DNA from: Chlorella sorokiniana
Lineage: Eukaryota; Chlorophyta; Trebouxiophyceae; Chlorellales; Chlorellaceae
NCBI GenBank assembly: GCA_025917655.1
Contig: CP084611.1
Span: 4,774,001-4,838,000, forward strand
Length of the DNA: 64,000 bases
Direction of reading: 5' to 3'
Shown here in pieces: positions 36,332 to 48,750 of the stretch. The first letter of the stretch is position 1. The number at the start of each line of letters is the position of its first letter. Below the pieces are notes generated by a model that was not told the origin of the DNA, did not search any database, and saw only the letters and a program-made list of their open reading frames with translations. A program made the translations under genes and the position numbers.

Positions 36332-39300
36332 ATGCTGAGAGACGCAGTCATGCGCCTCCCGCTGCTCCTGTTGGTGCTGGTGACGCTGGCTGCAGCCGCC
36401 GCCTCAGCGGGCTCGCTGGCCGACAGCGATGCAGCAGGTGCGCAGTGCAGTGCTGCAGTGCTGCCTCCAACCAGCGTTGCCCCACCGACCCTTGCCCAGC
36501 CTTCTACGACTGGCTCCGACAATCGATTGCACACCTTCGCCGCAGTCATGCGAGCGCTGCGCAGCGCGATGCTGGGCTTGGCCGAGGTGCAGCGCAATCC
36601 CGACGCCGTGCTGGCAGCGGCGGCGGCCCACCCTCACTGCTGCGACGCAGACGGCCTTGCGGACGCCCACTTCCTCTGTTTCGCCCCGCCTGACATTGGT
36701 TGCCCCATTCAAGGTTGGGTCACCAACCAGACCGCCCACCATTGCACATGGGCAGGCGCCAGCTGCAACCCCGCGGTCAGATCACATCCCTGTGAGTTGA
36801 CCGCCTGCGCACAGCTCCTGGGATTCGATCCAGGCATGGCAGCGCAAGGTCCGTCTGTGTGCTACGTTTATCGCCACCTGCAGCGCTAGTCGCGACCGCG
36901 TTTCCCGGCCCCTGCCCGCCCGCCGCCCTGCAGCACGCTGCAGTTCAAGCACCCGCGGCCCCCTCTGCTTCTGTCCAGCTCCCTTGTGGAGCTGGTGGCC
37001 CAGCTGCCAGAGCTGGAGCTGTTCACCCTCCACATGCCGTCGCGGTTCGACCATCCCACGCGGCTGCCCGACGCCTGGGGGCGCCTGCCGAGGCTCCGAC
37101 GGCTCAGCCTCTATTCCACGCGGTTTGCTGGGGGCCTACCCGCCGCGTGGGCCAGCCCCGGCGCCATGCCAGCGCTGCAAGAACTGTGAGGCCTCGCTGG
37201 TTGCCTTTGACCTGCTGCATTGCGCGAAGCCGTGTTGGTCGCTCAGGCCGGCTGTCTGCCCGCCTGCAGGCTCATCAACATCTGTGGGGTGACTGGCAGC
37301 ATCCCCGCCGCCTGGGCGCAGCCTGGCGCGTTCCCCTCTCTAGAGCGCCTGATGCTGGGCACCAACGCCCTGACGGGAACGCTGCCGCCCGTCTGGCCCC
37401 TGCTGCGGCGCCTCAGGCGGCTGGAACTGACCGAAAACCGCTTCAGCGGCAGCTTGCCAACTGGCTGGGAAGGCTTCGACCTGAGTGAACTGTGAGCACG
37501 CCTTTGCTTGTTGGGCTTTGCTTCTTGGCGTGCGCCGACATCTGCGGCAGGCGGTTGCCTGTTGGCTGCGCTTCCGTTTTCAAGCCGTTCGATTACTTCC
37601 CACCCTGGCCCGTGCCGCAGCCGCCTCGGCCGCAACAACTTGTCTGGCACTCTTCCCAAGACATGGTCCCGCCAGCTGCCTTTGCTGCTCGAAATCAACC
37701 TGTCCAACAACATTCTAAGGTGGGACCGACGGGTGTTCACATGCTGTCATGCGTGTAACCACCCACCTCTGAAGCTGTGCTTGTGGAGGGAGACGGGCGG
37801 CTTCCTCTCACAGCAAGCTTACTCACCAGCCGGCTGGTGTCCTGCTGTGCAGCGGGTGCCTCCCCGTCTCCTGGGAGCGGCTCAGCCGGCTGGAGTTCTT
37901 GTGGCTCTTCGGCAACCGCCTAACCGGCAGCGTGCCTGCTGCGCTCGGCTGCCGCGACAGCTTCCCACGTCTGCTCAGCTTGCGGCTGTCCAACAACCGG
38001 CTGTCTGGCAGCCTGCCGTTGGGCTGCGGCGCCCTGCGCGGCAGCTGGTGCTCCACACCGTTTGGGCCATCCATGCTGCAAACACTGTGAGACCTGACCT
38101 GCCGGCAAGAGCTCCCTCTGGCAGATGGCTGTGCTTGCCAAAAGCTGAGCCGCCTGATGCACACCCCTCTCCCTTTCCGCAGGTGGATTGACAACAACTC
38201 TTTGCAGGGACGCTTGCCCGCTCGGTTTCCCTGCAGCTTCCCCCACCTTGGCGACTTCCAAGCAGCGCACAACAATCTGACCGGCACCATACCTGTCACC
38301 TGGCTTGGCAACGCTGACAGCGTTGCCTCTGCTTGGAACATGTCCCTGGAAAGTCTGTGAGCGCACACCCCCGTGCGTTGGGTGTGCTGCTTTCCCGATG
38401 ATGCCATGCCACCATGATGAACCTTGGCCTGTTGCACGTCGTCCTTAGCCACTATTCTTTGCTGACCCTGCGTGCCGATGCAGTGACCTATCACACAACC
38501 ACTTGACGGGACGCATACCCAGCGGCATCCCCAAAGTACCCCCGTTTTGCATGCAAGCGCTGCGTGTGTTGGCGTTGGCTGGCAACAGGCTGACGGGCAC
38601 TCTTGCTGAAGCCACCCTACCGGCCCTGGCACATCCTAGCGAGCGGTTTTTGCAGCGGCTGAACATGTTGTGAGTGTGGCGTGCCCGGCATGTGCCTCAC
38701 GCTGCAAGCTGCAAGGGGGACGCTGATGGTGCTGCCTCCCGCTTCATGGCCTGCGCAGAGACCTGTCGGGCAATCTCTTGCGGGGGACCCTGCCCAGCAG
38801 CTGGGCTTCAAGCCGCGCATTTCGCGGGATGGCGGCCCTGTGAGTGACAGCTGGCTAGCTGCGCGCTGCCCTGCGGGCTCCTCCCACCTGCAGCAATGTG
38901 GGCCTGAGCGTTGGCGCCGTGGCTATGCTGGCGATGTACTGACCTATCGACTGGATGTTGCTGTGCAGGAACCTCTCGGGCAACGCGTTTGTTGGCAGCT
39001 TGCCAGTCAGCTGGCTGTCCGCAGAATCTTCTTGGGAGCGCATCCTCTTCATGTGAGCTGCATGGAGGGGTGGGGACAGCAAGCAGGTTGCTTGCATGTG
39101 ATTGCAGCTGCTGGCTGCCAGCCCGGCGGCGGTTGACTGTTGTCTTGGTGGCGCTGATGGCATGCAGAGACGTGTCGCGCAATGCGCTGGAAGGCGCTGT
39201 TGACCTGCCTAGTTTAACAAGGGAGAGGCCTTTCGCGATGTGAGGCTGGTGTCAAGCTCATGTTGTTGCCATCTCCAGCATTGTCAGACTGAGCCGCATG

Positions 39301-41640
39301 TCGGGCCTGCTGCATGGCTGACGTGCTTGCTGCAGCCATTTAAACAGAAACTATTCGTTTCTTGCGGTGCAGATTTGTGAGGCCAGGAAATGACGGCATG
39401 TGCTCAGACAACCGCACAGCGAGCGCAGCTTATGGCGTCTGTTTGAAGGCGAGCGGCGCTGTGGCTTTTCCTGCGGCGGATGGAGGCCAGAATGGCGAGT
39501 TGCTCCTGGCTAAAGAGCTTTGGCCGGTGCAGGCAGAAAGGGCTGCAGACAGCTGCAACACCAGCACGCCCGTGCCGCTGGCCAGCTGCACTGATGGCTC
39601 TAGCCACCACACGGGTGCAGCAGGGCTGCGCTTGGCAGCGCTGGCCGCAGCAGCGGCAGCTGTGTTGGCAGTATGTGCTGCTGGGCTGCTCGCGTTCCGC
39701 GCCGTGCAGCAGCGACGGAGGCAGAGGCAGCGGGGTCGTGGCAGCGCTGAGGAAGGGATCCAGCTGCTGGCAGTGAACGCCAGCCAGTCTGGCGGCGGCA
39801 GCAGCCTCTCGGCGCAAGTGCGGCATGCCGAGCTCGACCAGCTGCTCAGCTCCCTGCGCCGGGCGCAGCCGCCCGCCCGCCCAGCGCAGAGCAGCTGCTG
39901 GTGGAAGAAAGCAGCAGCGGCGGGACGGGCGGCCTGCTTCCAGGCATGCAACAAGGAGCGGGCGGGTCCTCTGACGGCGGCGGCCGCAGCGCCAGCAGCG
40001 GCCCACCCAGCGCCTCGTTGCCTACCTCCATAACCTTCGGCCCTCTGTCGCTGCGGCTCACCGACCTCGTCTTTTGCCGTGGGGCGGCGCCCGCCGGCTC
40101 CGTTGACGGCCCAGGCAGTCAGCAGGCAGGCGGGGGGCTTGTGGAGCTCGGAGCAGGCGCCTCCTCCAAGGTGGGCGGGGCCCCTTGCCAGCGTGCGCCT
40201 GCACTCTAGGGCAATCCTCGTTGCCGTGCATGCGCTGCCGCCCGCCGGCCAGCCTGGAAGAAAGCAGCGCACCCTTGTACCGCAGGTGTACCTCGCGCGG
40301 CTGTACGGCGAGCTGCCGGTGGCTGTCAAGGTCATGCGGCTGCCCGCCAGCCCCATGCTGGGCGAGCAGCTGCAGCAGGAGGCGTCGCTGCTGCACCGCT
40401 GCAGGCACCCGGGCATTGTGCAGGTGGGCGCAAGTCTGGCATGAATTATTGCAACGGCTCTGACAGTCGCTGTGCCCCGGAGGGGCCAGTCAACGTTCCA
40501 ACCAGTTGGAAGGGGTTGCTGCAGTCCCCGCAACCTGCGCTTCCCTTCGGGTGCGCGCTGCGCGGCCTGATTCGTGCTCCCTCTCCACAGCGGGTATGCC
40601 CGCGCTGCTTTGCCCCGCCGTGCAGCTGGCGGGCGTGTGCTGGGTGCGCGGCCTCGTGTTTGTGGTCACCGAGTTCATGCAGGGCGGCTCGCTGCTGTCC
40701 CGCCTGGCCGACCCGCAGCTGCGCTACTACGCCAGGCACGCCGAGCCACGCCCTGCTGCGCCGTGCTGAGGCAGCCACGCGCTGAGCAGCCGCTCCACCG
40801 CATCTGCATGTGTGCGCAAGCTTTGAAGCTTCCACCGCAGTGGCCAGCCGCCTTTCGCCTGCTGCCGACGATGCCCAGCCAGCCAGCCCTCTGCGTTTCT
40901 TGCAAGGTTCTTGAGCGCGCCACGCTGCCCTTCCATCCATCCCTGCAGGGGCCGCGAGCTGCTGCGGCAGGTGGCCGCCACGCTGCGCCACCTGCACCGC
41001 AGCAAGGTCGTTCACCTGGACCTGCGCTGCAGCAACGTGCTGCTGGACGGGCGCCTGGACACCGCCAAGGTGGCAGACCTGGGCAAGAGCGGCATCCTGC
41101 AGGCCAGCGTGGCCACGGAGCGAGGCACCTCCAACCGCTACTCCCCGCCCGAGCAGCTGGCGGGCGCGTGGTGCGGGCCCGAGAGCGACGTCTACAGCCT
41201 GGGCCTCATCATGCGGGAGGTGCTCACCGGCGCAACAGCCCGCGGCAGGGATGCGCGCGCTGAGCTGCCGCTGAGGTGCGCGGGTGCCGCGGGGGTGGTG
41301 GTGGTGGTGGGGGGAGCTGCCGTTGAGGTGCACAAGGGCCGGGGACTTTTTAACTATTATCTTTCTTTGTGTGTGTGTGTGTGTGTGGGGGGGTGAGGGA
41401 GTGGAATAACGGGAGGCATGACGCCCTGTCCTGGCCGCGCTACAAGTATGCGCTGCAAATGCCGCTGGGCAACTGACAGGGTTGCCTGAACTGATTACAT
41501 CTCGGTTTCTTGCGTGCCGCAGGGTGCCTCACCACTGTCCGGCAGCCGTGGCGGAGCTTGCGGATGCGTGCCTGTCGCACGACGCGTGGCGTCGGCCATC
41601 CATGGAGGACATACTGGCGGCACTGTCAGACCCCGGCTGA
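36332..41640 (+). CDS. leucine-rich-repeat receptor-like protein kinase
   Basis: A single-pass receptor kinase: signal peptide (MRLPLLLLVLVTLAAAAASA), Cys-rich cap (GWVTNQTAHHCTWAGASC), nine LRR exons, a transmembrane helix near 39640-39710 (AALAAAAAAVLAVCAAGLLA) with a basic stop-transfer, and a C-terminal kinase. LRR exons: 36934-37185, 37270-37491, 37621-37719, 37853-38086, 38183-38356, 38484-38669, 38759-38839, 38969-39052 and 39168-39239, with plant-type repeats such as LDLSHNHLTGRIP. Kinase exons: end of the glycine loop (GAGASSK) at 40170, then 40286-40423 (VAVKVMRL), 40626-40735, 40949-41274 and 41523-41640. The catalytic loop reads HLDLRCSN, so Asp and Asn are kept but the HRD Arg is Leu. 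The Mg-binding motif is DLG; PPEQL stands for APE. A frame break near 39861-39905 looks like a sequence error. Ligand unknown. Confidence 0.85.
41370..41392 (+). repeat. (GT)n microsatellite in the last LRR-kinase intron
   Basis: A run of about ten GT dinucleotides followed by a G run, inside the intron between 41275 and 41522. Confidence 0.75.
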
Positions 41641-41859
41641 AGCGGGCTGCTGCCTTGCGCCCTGTGGCGACGGTTGCCAGCGCAGCTCATGCGACTGCAC
41701 CTTCACTGTGAATTTACCCCGGCGCTTTTCCTGCGGTTTGGCCTCTCACTTCTGATAACTTGTTGTACTGCTGCCCGCTCGTCCACATTTGCAACTCGAC
41801 TTCCTGCCGCCCGTGACACATGCAACCACTGCAATCATAATCAATGGCTTTAGGGCAGC
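41641..41859. other. convergent 3' intergenic region
   Basis: 219 bp between the stop codons of the LRR kinase and the MgtA ATPase. Both 3' UTRs must lie or overlap here. Confidence 0.5.
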
Positions 41860-44800
41860 TCACAGCCAGCTTCGAAAAGTTCTGATGTATGCCACTTTAG
41901 CCAGCTGCACCGCAACCATGTAGCCTGCAAATGGCACGGTGCAACACAGTGAAGGTCACATGGGCAGCTTGCGTGGCTGAGCTTCAGCACACCGCTGATC
42001 CCACTTTACAACTGAACCAGTCGCTACCCACCTGCCACCGTGGCTGCCATCCAGCCGTAGAAGCTGGGCGGCAGCGGCACCATGCCCTCCACGCGCCCCA
42101 CCGGGGTGTAGGGCAGCGCCAGCCCCACAGCTGAGATGAGCGCCGTGGCCAGCAGCAGCGGCCACGCCGCCACCTGAAAGAAAGGTGTTCAGTGCTGCGC
42201 TTGAGATCATTGCAGGCGGCATGCACGTGGCACCCCGTTGTGCACGTTCCCTGCATGCAAGCAAGAGCCGCATCGTCCACAGCCCAAACAGGAGCAGTGA
42301 CTCGCCTCCTGCAGAAAAGGGATGCGCTCCGTGCGGATCATGTGCACGATCAGTGTCTGGGTCAGCAGCCCCACGTTGAACCAGCCCGTCTGGAACAGCG
42401 CCTGGCGCTCGGGTGAGTTGGCGCCGTACACAAACCTGCGGTGGATGCAAACCGTGGCACAAGCATTGCCCTCTATCCAGCCAATCTCTCCTTGACAACG
42501 TGCAGCAGCCGAAGAGTGGCCAGCGCATTTGAAGACTGGTATGGAAGGTGCGGCGCCGCTGCCGCGGCCGCAATATGGCATGCATGCCCCAGCAAGCGCA
42601 CCAGAGCAAGCAGAAGGTGGTGATGTCAAAGATGGAAGAGACAGGGCCGATGCAGAGCATGAAAATGCCCAGGCCGGCGGCGGACCAGGGGCGTGGCAGG
42701 GCCAGGTAGCCTGTGCGATGGCGAGTCGTGGGGTTGGTGGTGGGGGTGGAAGAGCGGGTGGGCGGCAGATGGCGAACACGCGCAATGCCAAGGATGCGTC
42801 GACAGGCGTATGCGAGCGCTCAACCTGGCATGATGATGGCATCCTGCCCGCCAGCCGCTTTCCCCTCCCCCTCCTTGTGACATCCACCCAGTTATGTGGG
42901 CAGCCACTCACACCATTGATACTGCCAACCAACACAGCCACCAACAAAGCCCCCCTCTGTGCGCTCACTGGGGTCCATGCGGTCGAATGGGATGGCGGCC
43001 TGGGACAGGTCGAAGAGCAGGTTCTGGGTGAGAAGCTGGATGGGGCGCATGGGCTGGAAGGGCAGCCAGGCAGAGGCCACCAGGATGGAAAACACCTGCA
43101 GGAAGGAGGATGAGGAGATGGGTGGGAGAGTGTGTATCAGTGTGGGGGGGGGGGTCACAGAAGTTCCAAGATGGGTTGCCAGCTAGCTTTGCAACAGCAG
43201 GAGCATGCGAGGCAGTGCGTCCCACATTGCCAAAGTTGGAGCTGGCGGCGAGCTTGATGTACTTGATTGTGTTGCCTGAGGGGGTCAATCGATGGAGGCT
43301 CAACAGCGGTGCCAGAGGCTCAGCGCAGCGTGGCAGTGGAGCAAAGGCTCGAAGCGCTAGCTGGCTGCGCCATCGGGTTGCGCGTGCACCTTCTCCGCAT
43401 ATGCTCGATGACTCGACAAAAACAAGGCAGGCGATGTGTTGCCGCACCGTGTGTGACGCGCCCCTGCTCCACCCCCTCCTCCAGCACAAGCAAGTTCTTC
43501 TCCAGCAGGATCACATCGGCAGCTTCCTTTGCAATGTCGCTGCCCGTGTCCACGCTCACACCTGCAGAGGCAGGCCAGGGCAGCAGCGGGCACATATGGA
43601 TACAACCAGGAGGAGGCTAATCATCGTGGGGCGGCTGCCCATGTGCGAGGCCGAGAAAGATCCAACCGGGCAGGACCTCTCCGGGCCTCGAGGCTGCTAT
43701 GCGCTTAAGCGCGGGAGGCACTGCCGATCATGGTGGGGGAGAAGGCGAGCGGTCACCCACCCACGTCAGCCGTACGCAGCGCGAGCGCGTCGTTCACGCC
43801 GTCGCCCAGGAACCCGACTGCAGAGGAGCAGAGCGCTTGGCAGCGTCAGATGACACCCCTGTGGGGTGCTAGCCCTGTGGGGCGCTAGCCCTTCTTGCTG
43901 CGCAGGCCGGCTGCGCAGGGCAGGCTACCGCTCCCTCCACACCCACCGGTGTGGTTGGCGCCCTTGAGCGCCGCTACCACCCGAGCCTTCTGCCCCGGTG
44001 TGAGCTTGCCCAGCACGGAGCAGCGGCGGGCGGCGTCGCAGAATTCGACTGCCCCCAGCTGGGCTAGCTCTGGCCCTGAGTTGTGCAGCAAGGGCCCGGG
44101 ATCAGCAAGGGCTGCCCAGAGCTGCCGACCGCACGGGTGTTGCTGCACACCAGTCATGGCAGGATTGCAAGCGAGCAGCTGTGGCGGCTGCTGGAAGCTG
44201 CCAGGGCCTCACCTGTTATCGTGTGTGCGGTGGGGATGCCGACCTGCCGGCACACGGTGCGGGCGACTGCCAGGCTGTCCCCGGTGAGCACCTTGAGGCT
44301 GACTGGGGGCAGGGGGTGCATGTCGGGGGCAGGCATCAGGAGGCTGGGGCATACCCAATGCTGGGGCTGCACTGCCGCTGGTGGGGGCGGCTGCGTGGGC
44401 AGGGAGATCAACGGGCACCGGTGCCAGAATGTCATCGCACCCCGCACCTCCTCTGCCCTGCAGCTCGACGACAGCCTGGCGCGCCGACGCCTTCGGAGGG
44501 TCCAAGAAAGCCAGGAAGCCCACAAACGTCATCCCCCGCTCATCCTCTACTGACCAGCCGGGCGCGCCGCTCGCCGTGCTCGCCCCACTGCTCCGCCAGC
44601 TGGCCATGTGTCCCATGGCGGTACTGCGTGGGCTGCCGTCCCCTATGGCTGCTGCCTCACGCTGCCCCCCTCCAGGCTGTCTCCGCCTGGTGCAGCTGCA
44701 GGGCCGGCTGGCGTCGGATCGTGGGCTGCTGCGCTGCCAGTCTCCGCCGCCGCTTGCAGGGCCTCTTCGGCGCTGGGCAGCTGCCGCACAGCCACCGCCA

Positions 44801-47800
44801 GCACGCGCAGGCCGTCCTCGTTGAGCTGTTGCCCGACACGCAGAAGCTCCCCTCGCAGCCTGCACCAGCGAATATGACAGAAAATTGTGGGCTTTACTTT
44901 AGGAGACCTGAATGTGTTGAGGGTGTAATGTAGAAAGAAAAACGACATGTTGACAAGGTTCTTATGTGTTCTCATGTGCCAACCCCCATTCAGGCGGCTG
45001 GCCGAGAGTTGCTGACCTGTCGTCCAGCGGTGCCAGCTGGCCCCCTGCTCCAGAGCGTGGCACAGCGGAAGCATCTCTTCCAGTGCTCCCTTGCACACCA
45101 GCAGCGGCGAACCGTCGCCCTGCAAGCGGCTCCGAGAGCGGCTGGGCGTCCCGGTGCACATAATGAGAAAGAGAACGCAGCAGCTACTTAAGATGGCTCT
45201 ATACCTGCAGCACCACTGACAGCCTGCGGCGCAGGAAATCGAAGGGAAGCTCGTCCAGCAGCTCGTACCTGCTCGCCTCCCCGCCCAGCCCCTCAACCCG
45301 CCCTGCATCCGTGGACATAAGTTGCCCACTGCTGAGGTTCATTGGTGCATGAGCTTGCAAGTTGTTTAAAGAAACAGACAGCTGCTGTGCAGCTGCTGTG
45401 CACTCCAGCGTCAGCTCATGCCCATGCTCCCAAGCTTAGCAGGCCCTTGCAAGACAGAGGCACTCCAACCCGAGCCTCCACTTCCCACACCAAACACATA
45501 CACACAGACAAGTGCACAACCCCACCTGACTGCAGTATTGCATCATCCAGCAGGCTGCGCACGCCCGTCTGAAAGGCGGCGTTCAGGAAGCCGAGCCTCA
45601 GGGCGTCTGGACAGGGGGCGCCCTGTGCGTCCAGCCATCGTGTCAGCACCACCTGCCCAGCAGCGCGGTGTGAGGGGTGCGTTGAGCAAAGGGCAGGAGC
45701 CTCACGGGTGGCCGACAGCGCCCGTGCCCGGAATGATGTGGCACACGGCAATGCAGAAACGTCCAATCCCCCATCCCCACCCCCACCCCTCCTACCTACC
45801 CACACCAACCCACACCACTGCTACCACCACTACCGGCCATCCCTCGGGCTGTCCTGGCAGGCGGGCGGTGCAGCTTGCAGGCCTCACCTCGTCCCGCGTC
45901 AGCGTGCCCGTCTTGTCGGTGCACAGCACATCCATGGCGCCCAAGTTCTGCACAGCATCCAGCCGCTTCACGATTGCGCGGCGCCGGGCCATGGCAACTG
46001 CGAGCAACAGATGTGTGTGAGGGTGGGGTGGAAGGGGCGGGGGCGGGGGGGCGGGGGGGCGGGGGGATTGCGCAGCAACTTGCAGCCGCAATACGCATGT
46101 GCTGCCTGTGGGCCACCCACTAGCCACTGGATGCTCCTCCTGGGACACATGCCCTCACCTGCGCCCCGCGCCAGGTTAGCATTCACCACTGCACGGCATC
46201 AGGCGAGGAGCCGCATGGGGGAGGGTTGCGCTGCGCTTCAGTGCACAATCAGTCAGTCTACTAATACCAAACATCAAACACACACACAATCGAGCAAAAA
46301 GGTGGCTGGGGAGCAGCGGACCCAGACTGCTCACCCATCGGCAGCATCTCGGGAGTGAGCCCAACAGCAACCGAGATGCCAAAGAGCGCCGCCTGCAGTC
46401 ACAGCGCTAGGCATCCAACCAGCGAGATAATGACACACAGCAGAATTCGAGGGAACAAGCGAGTGCACTGCATGCACAGCGTTGCTTCTGCGCTTCGGCG
46501 CCTCGCTGCCTCGCTGCGGCGCCGCGCAGCCTTGCCTGGCCCCAGTTGTGAGTCATGAGCCCGCTGCTGGCCACAACCAGCGGCACCATGGCGGCCATGA
46601 AGGCGATGAGCAGGTAGGAGACGCGGCGCACGCCGCCATGGAAGGCGTTGGAGGGCTTCTGCGGGGTGCGCATGGAAACAGCCGGCAACGTCGATGACGC
46701 GGTTGTGTGGGGCGGCGTGACAGGAGCTGCGGCGAGCGCTCCAGGAGCAGCAGCGCAGCCTCTAGGAGCCCGTCCTCGCCCCTTCCTTCCTTGCGATGCA
46801 GCTGTGAAGCCACAGTTGCGATGAAGACATCCTGCCCCGTGGCCACCACCACGCCGAGCCCCGTGCCTGCTTGTGGGGGGTGGGTGAAGAAAGGAGGGTC
46901 AGGGCCGGGAGGACATGGAGCACTAATGGCGCAGTGGATTCCAAACGCGACTTGTGCAATCGGGTGCCATGCAACTGTTCAACGGCCGCTTACCTGACAC
47001 GACATGCATGCCCATGAGGGCAAGGCTTGGGCAGTCCAGCAGCGGCGGCAGGGGCGGGTGTGCCGGCCTCGCCGTCCTCTCGGCCGGCATGGACTCCCCA
47101 GTGAGTGCGGACGTCCTGTTGCGTCGGTGATTCTATTTTCACTAGAGGCCTTGGTAAGCGGGTCGCTGGTAAGTCAGCCATCAAGTCTCAAGCCTGCCCG
47201 CCAGCCCCCTGAGCTTGCCGTTCAGCAACGACGGCCGGCCGCCGTGCCCCCAAGCATAGCAGCAGCTGCAGCGCAACACGCTACACTTTGCAGGCAGGCG
47301 CGTGTGCAGCAGGCGGCAGCTCACCCCACAAAGAGATCCTTGGCTCGCAGCACGCGCACGTCCCCGGGAGCATTTCACCGGCATACAGCCGCACGATGTC
47401 GCCGGGCACCACCTCGCGCTGGTCCAGCGCAGCCTCCGCTGCAGCCGGGCAGCAGGGCACACGATGCCCATCTGCTTGGATGTGCAGCTGCCGCGAGAGC
47501 AGATGCTCCCTGGTGTATTCATAGCCGTGCAGCCACAAGTTTGTCAGACTATCGTCAATGGTGCAGGCCAGACCTAGGTTGGGAATTTGCGCAAGCGCCG
47601 CCTAACGGCGAGATGCCTCGGCTGGTTTGAGCAGTGCCGGACGACAGGAGCCTGGCTGCCACAAGGCGCACCTGCCAGACCCGTCACGGAGTCTCGCCGC
47701 ACGATGGTGGCCTGAGTGTGAACCAGCTCAATCAGTCGAGCCGCCGCCACGGTGGACCGTAGTTCCTGCTCGGCAGCGCATGCGCAGGCAGTTCAGCACC

Positions 47801-48521
47801 GAGCGAGGAACAGGCGGCTGCACAGTGCTCCCCAACGGAGCGACAGGGCAGTCTGGCATGTGCCATTGTGGCCATCTCGGCATGCAGGTTGCCTCTGCAC
47901 ATATGCCACTGTGGTGTGGATCGCTGACCACCACAGCGCCTCAGCACGTGCCTGCCAGAAGCGCAGCGCCGTTGAGGCCGTCACCATCACAGCCATGATT
48001 GCCGCCGTGGCCGCGTCGCTGGTGGCCACCGCGGTGGCGGCCAGGGCCAGCAGGATGGCGTTGAAGGGTGCCACAGCGCCGACCACAGCACCCTGCAGGG
48101 GGGGGGGCAGAACCGTAAATGCGTTGCACTCCCCCTGTCTGCTGCAGCTGCAATCTTGTTTGCAGCTGATGATCTGCTTGCCTGTACCAGGGGCCGCGTT
48201 GCGGGCAGAAATGATGTTGGGTCCGTGCCGCTGCAGCCGCCGCTCCGCCTCGTCGTGGCTGAGCCCCTCGGCGCTGCTGCGGAGCGCCTCCAGCACCCGC
48301 CAGCCCTCCTGCTGCGCGTGCCACAGCAGGCGCTGCGTCACTGCATGCTCCCGGTCCGAAGGAACGTGCACGGTGGTGTGCACGGGACGCAGCTGGCAGC
48401 GGGGCCGGCTGTGGCTGTGCAGCGGAGCACGAGGAGGTGCGGGAGCTTCTGCCAGCCCTGTCCCTGACGCTGGGGGCCCCGAGGGCAGTGCTGCATAGCC
48501 TGCCCCTGATGGGTGGGCCAT
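41860..48521 (-). CDS. MgtA-type P3B P-type ATPase (magnesium-transporting)
   Basis: Large intron-rich gene for a P-type ATPase most like bacterial MgtA/MgtB, which bring Mg2+ into the cytosol at ATP cost. Minus-strand exons carry, in order: [57 protein letters not shown], the actuator motif [10 protein letters not shown] (about 47085-47115), [38 protein letters not shown], the phosphorylation site DKTGTLT (about 45896-45916), [50 protein letters not shown] (about 43760-43820), [57 protein letters not shown], and the final exon 41924-41860 ([20 protein letters not shown]). [17 protein letters not shown] and [13 protein letters not shown] are specific to MgtA-type pumps and exclude H+- or Ca2+-ATPases. 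The start at 48521 ([12 protein letters not shown]) is a reasonable guess. Not every exon border was resolved. Confidence 0.85.
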
Positions 48522-48750
48522 CCTCTCGGTGCACCTCAGAACCCCTTGGAAGCTGAAAAACCTTGGGATGGATGTTGAACCGGTGATTTAGCACGAGGAT
48601 GCTGTGTTACAAGGCATGCATTCTGCTTGCTGCCACACCAGGCTGCCCAGCGGCAGAGCAGCACAGCACGCACATCGCGGCAGCAGCCCCTGGCGCTCAT
48701 CCTGCGGCTGCCGTCGCATCCTGCCTCTTTCACACCCAAACAATTGAGCC
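48522..48750. promoter_or_regulatory. compact divergent promoter region, MgtA ATPase / RACK1
   Basis: Only 229 bp separate the start codons of two genes transcribed in opposite directions, so both promoters and 5' UTRs must share it. No recognised core element was identified by eye. Confidence 0.55.

Noticed and set aside
36934-39373. Regularly spaced similar units that might suggest a repeat array
   Set aside because: The units are LRR-coding exons separated by ordinary introns of varying length.
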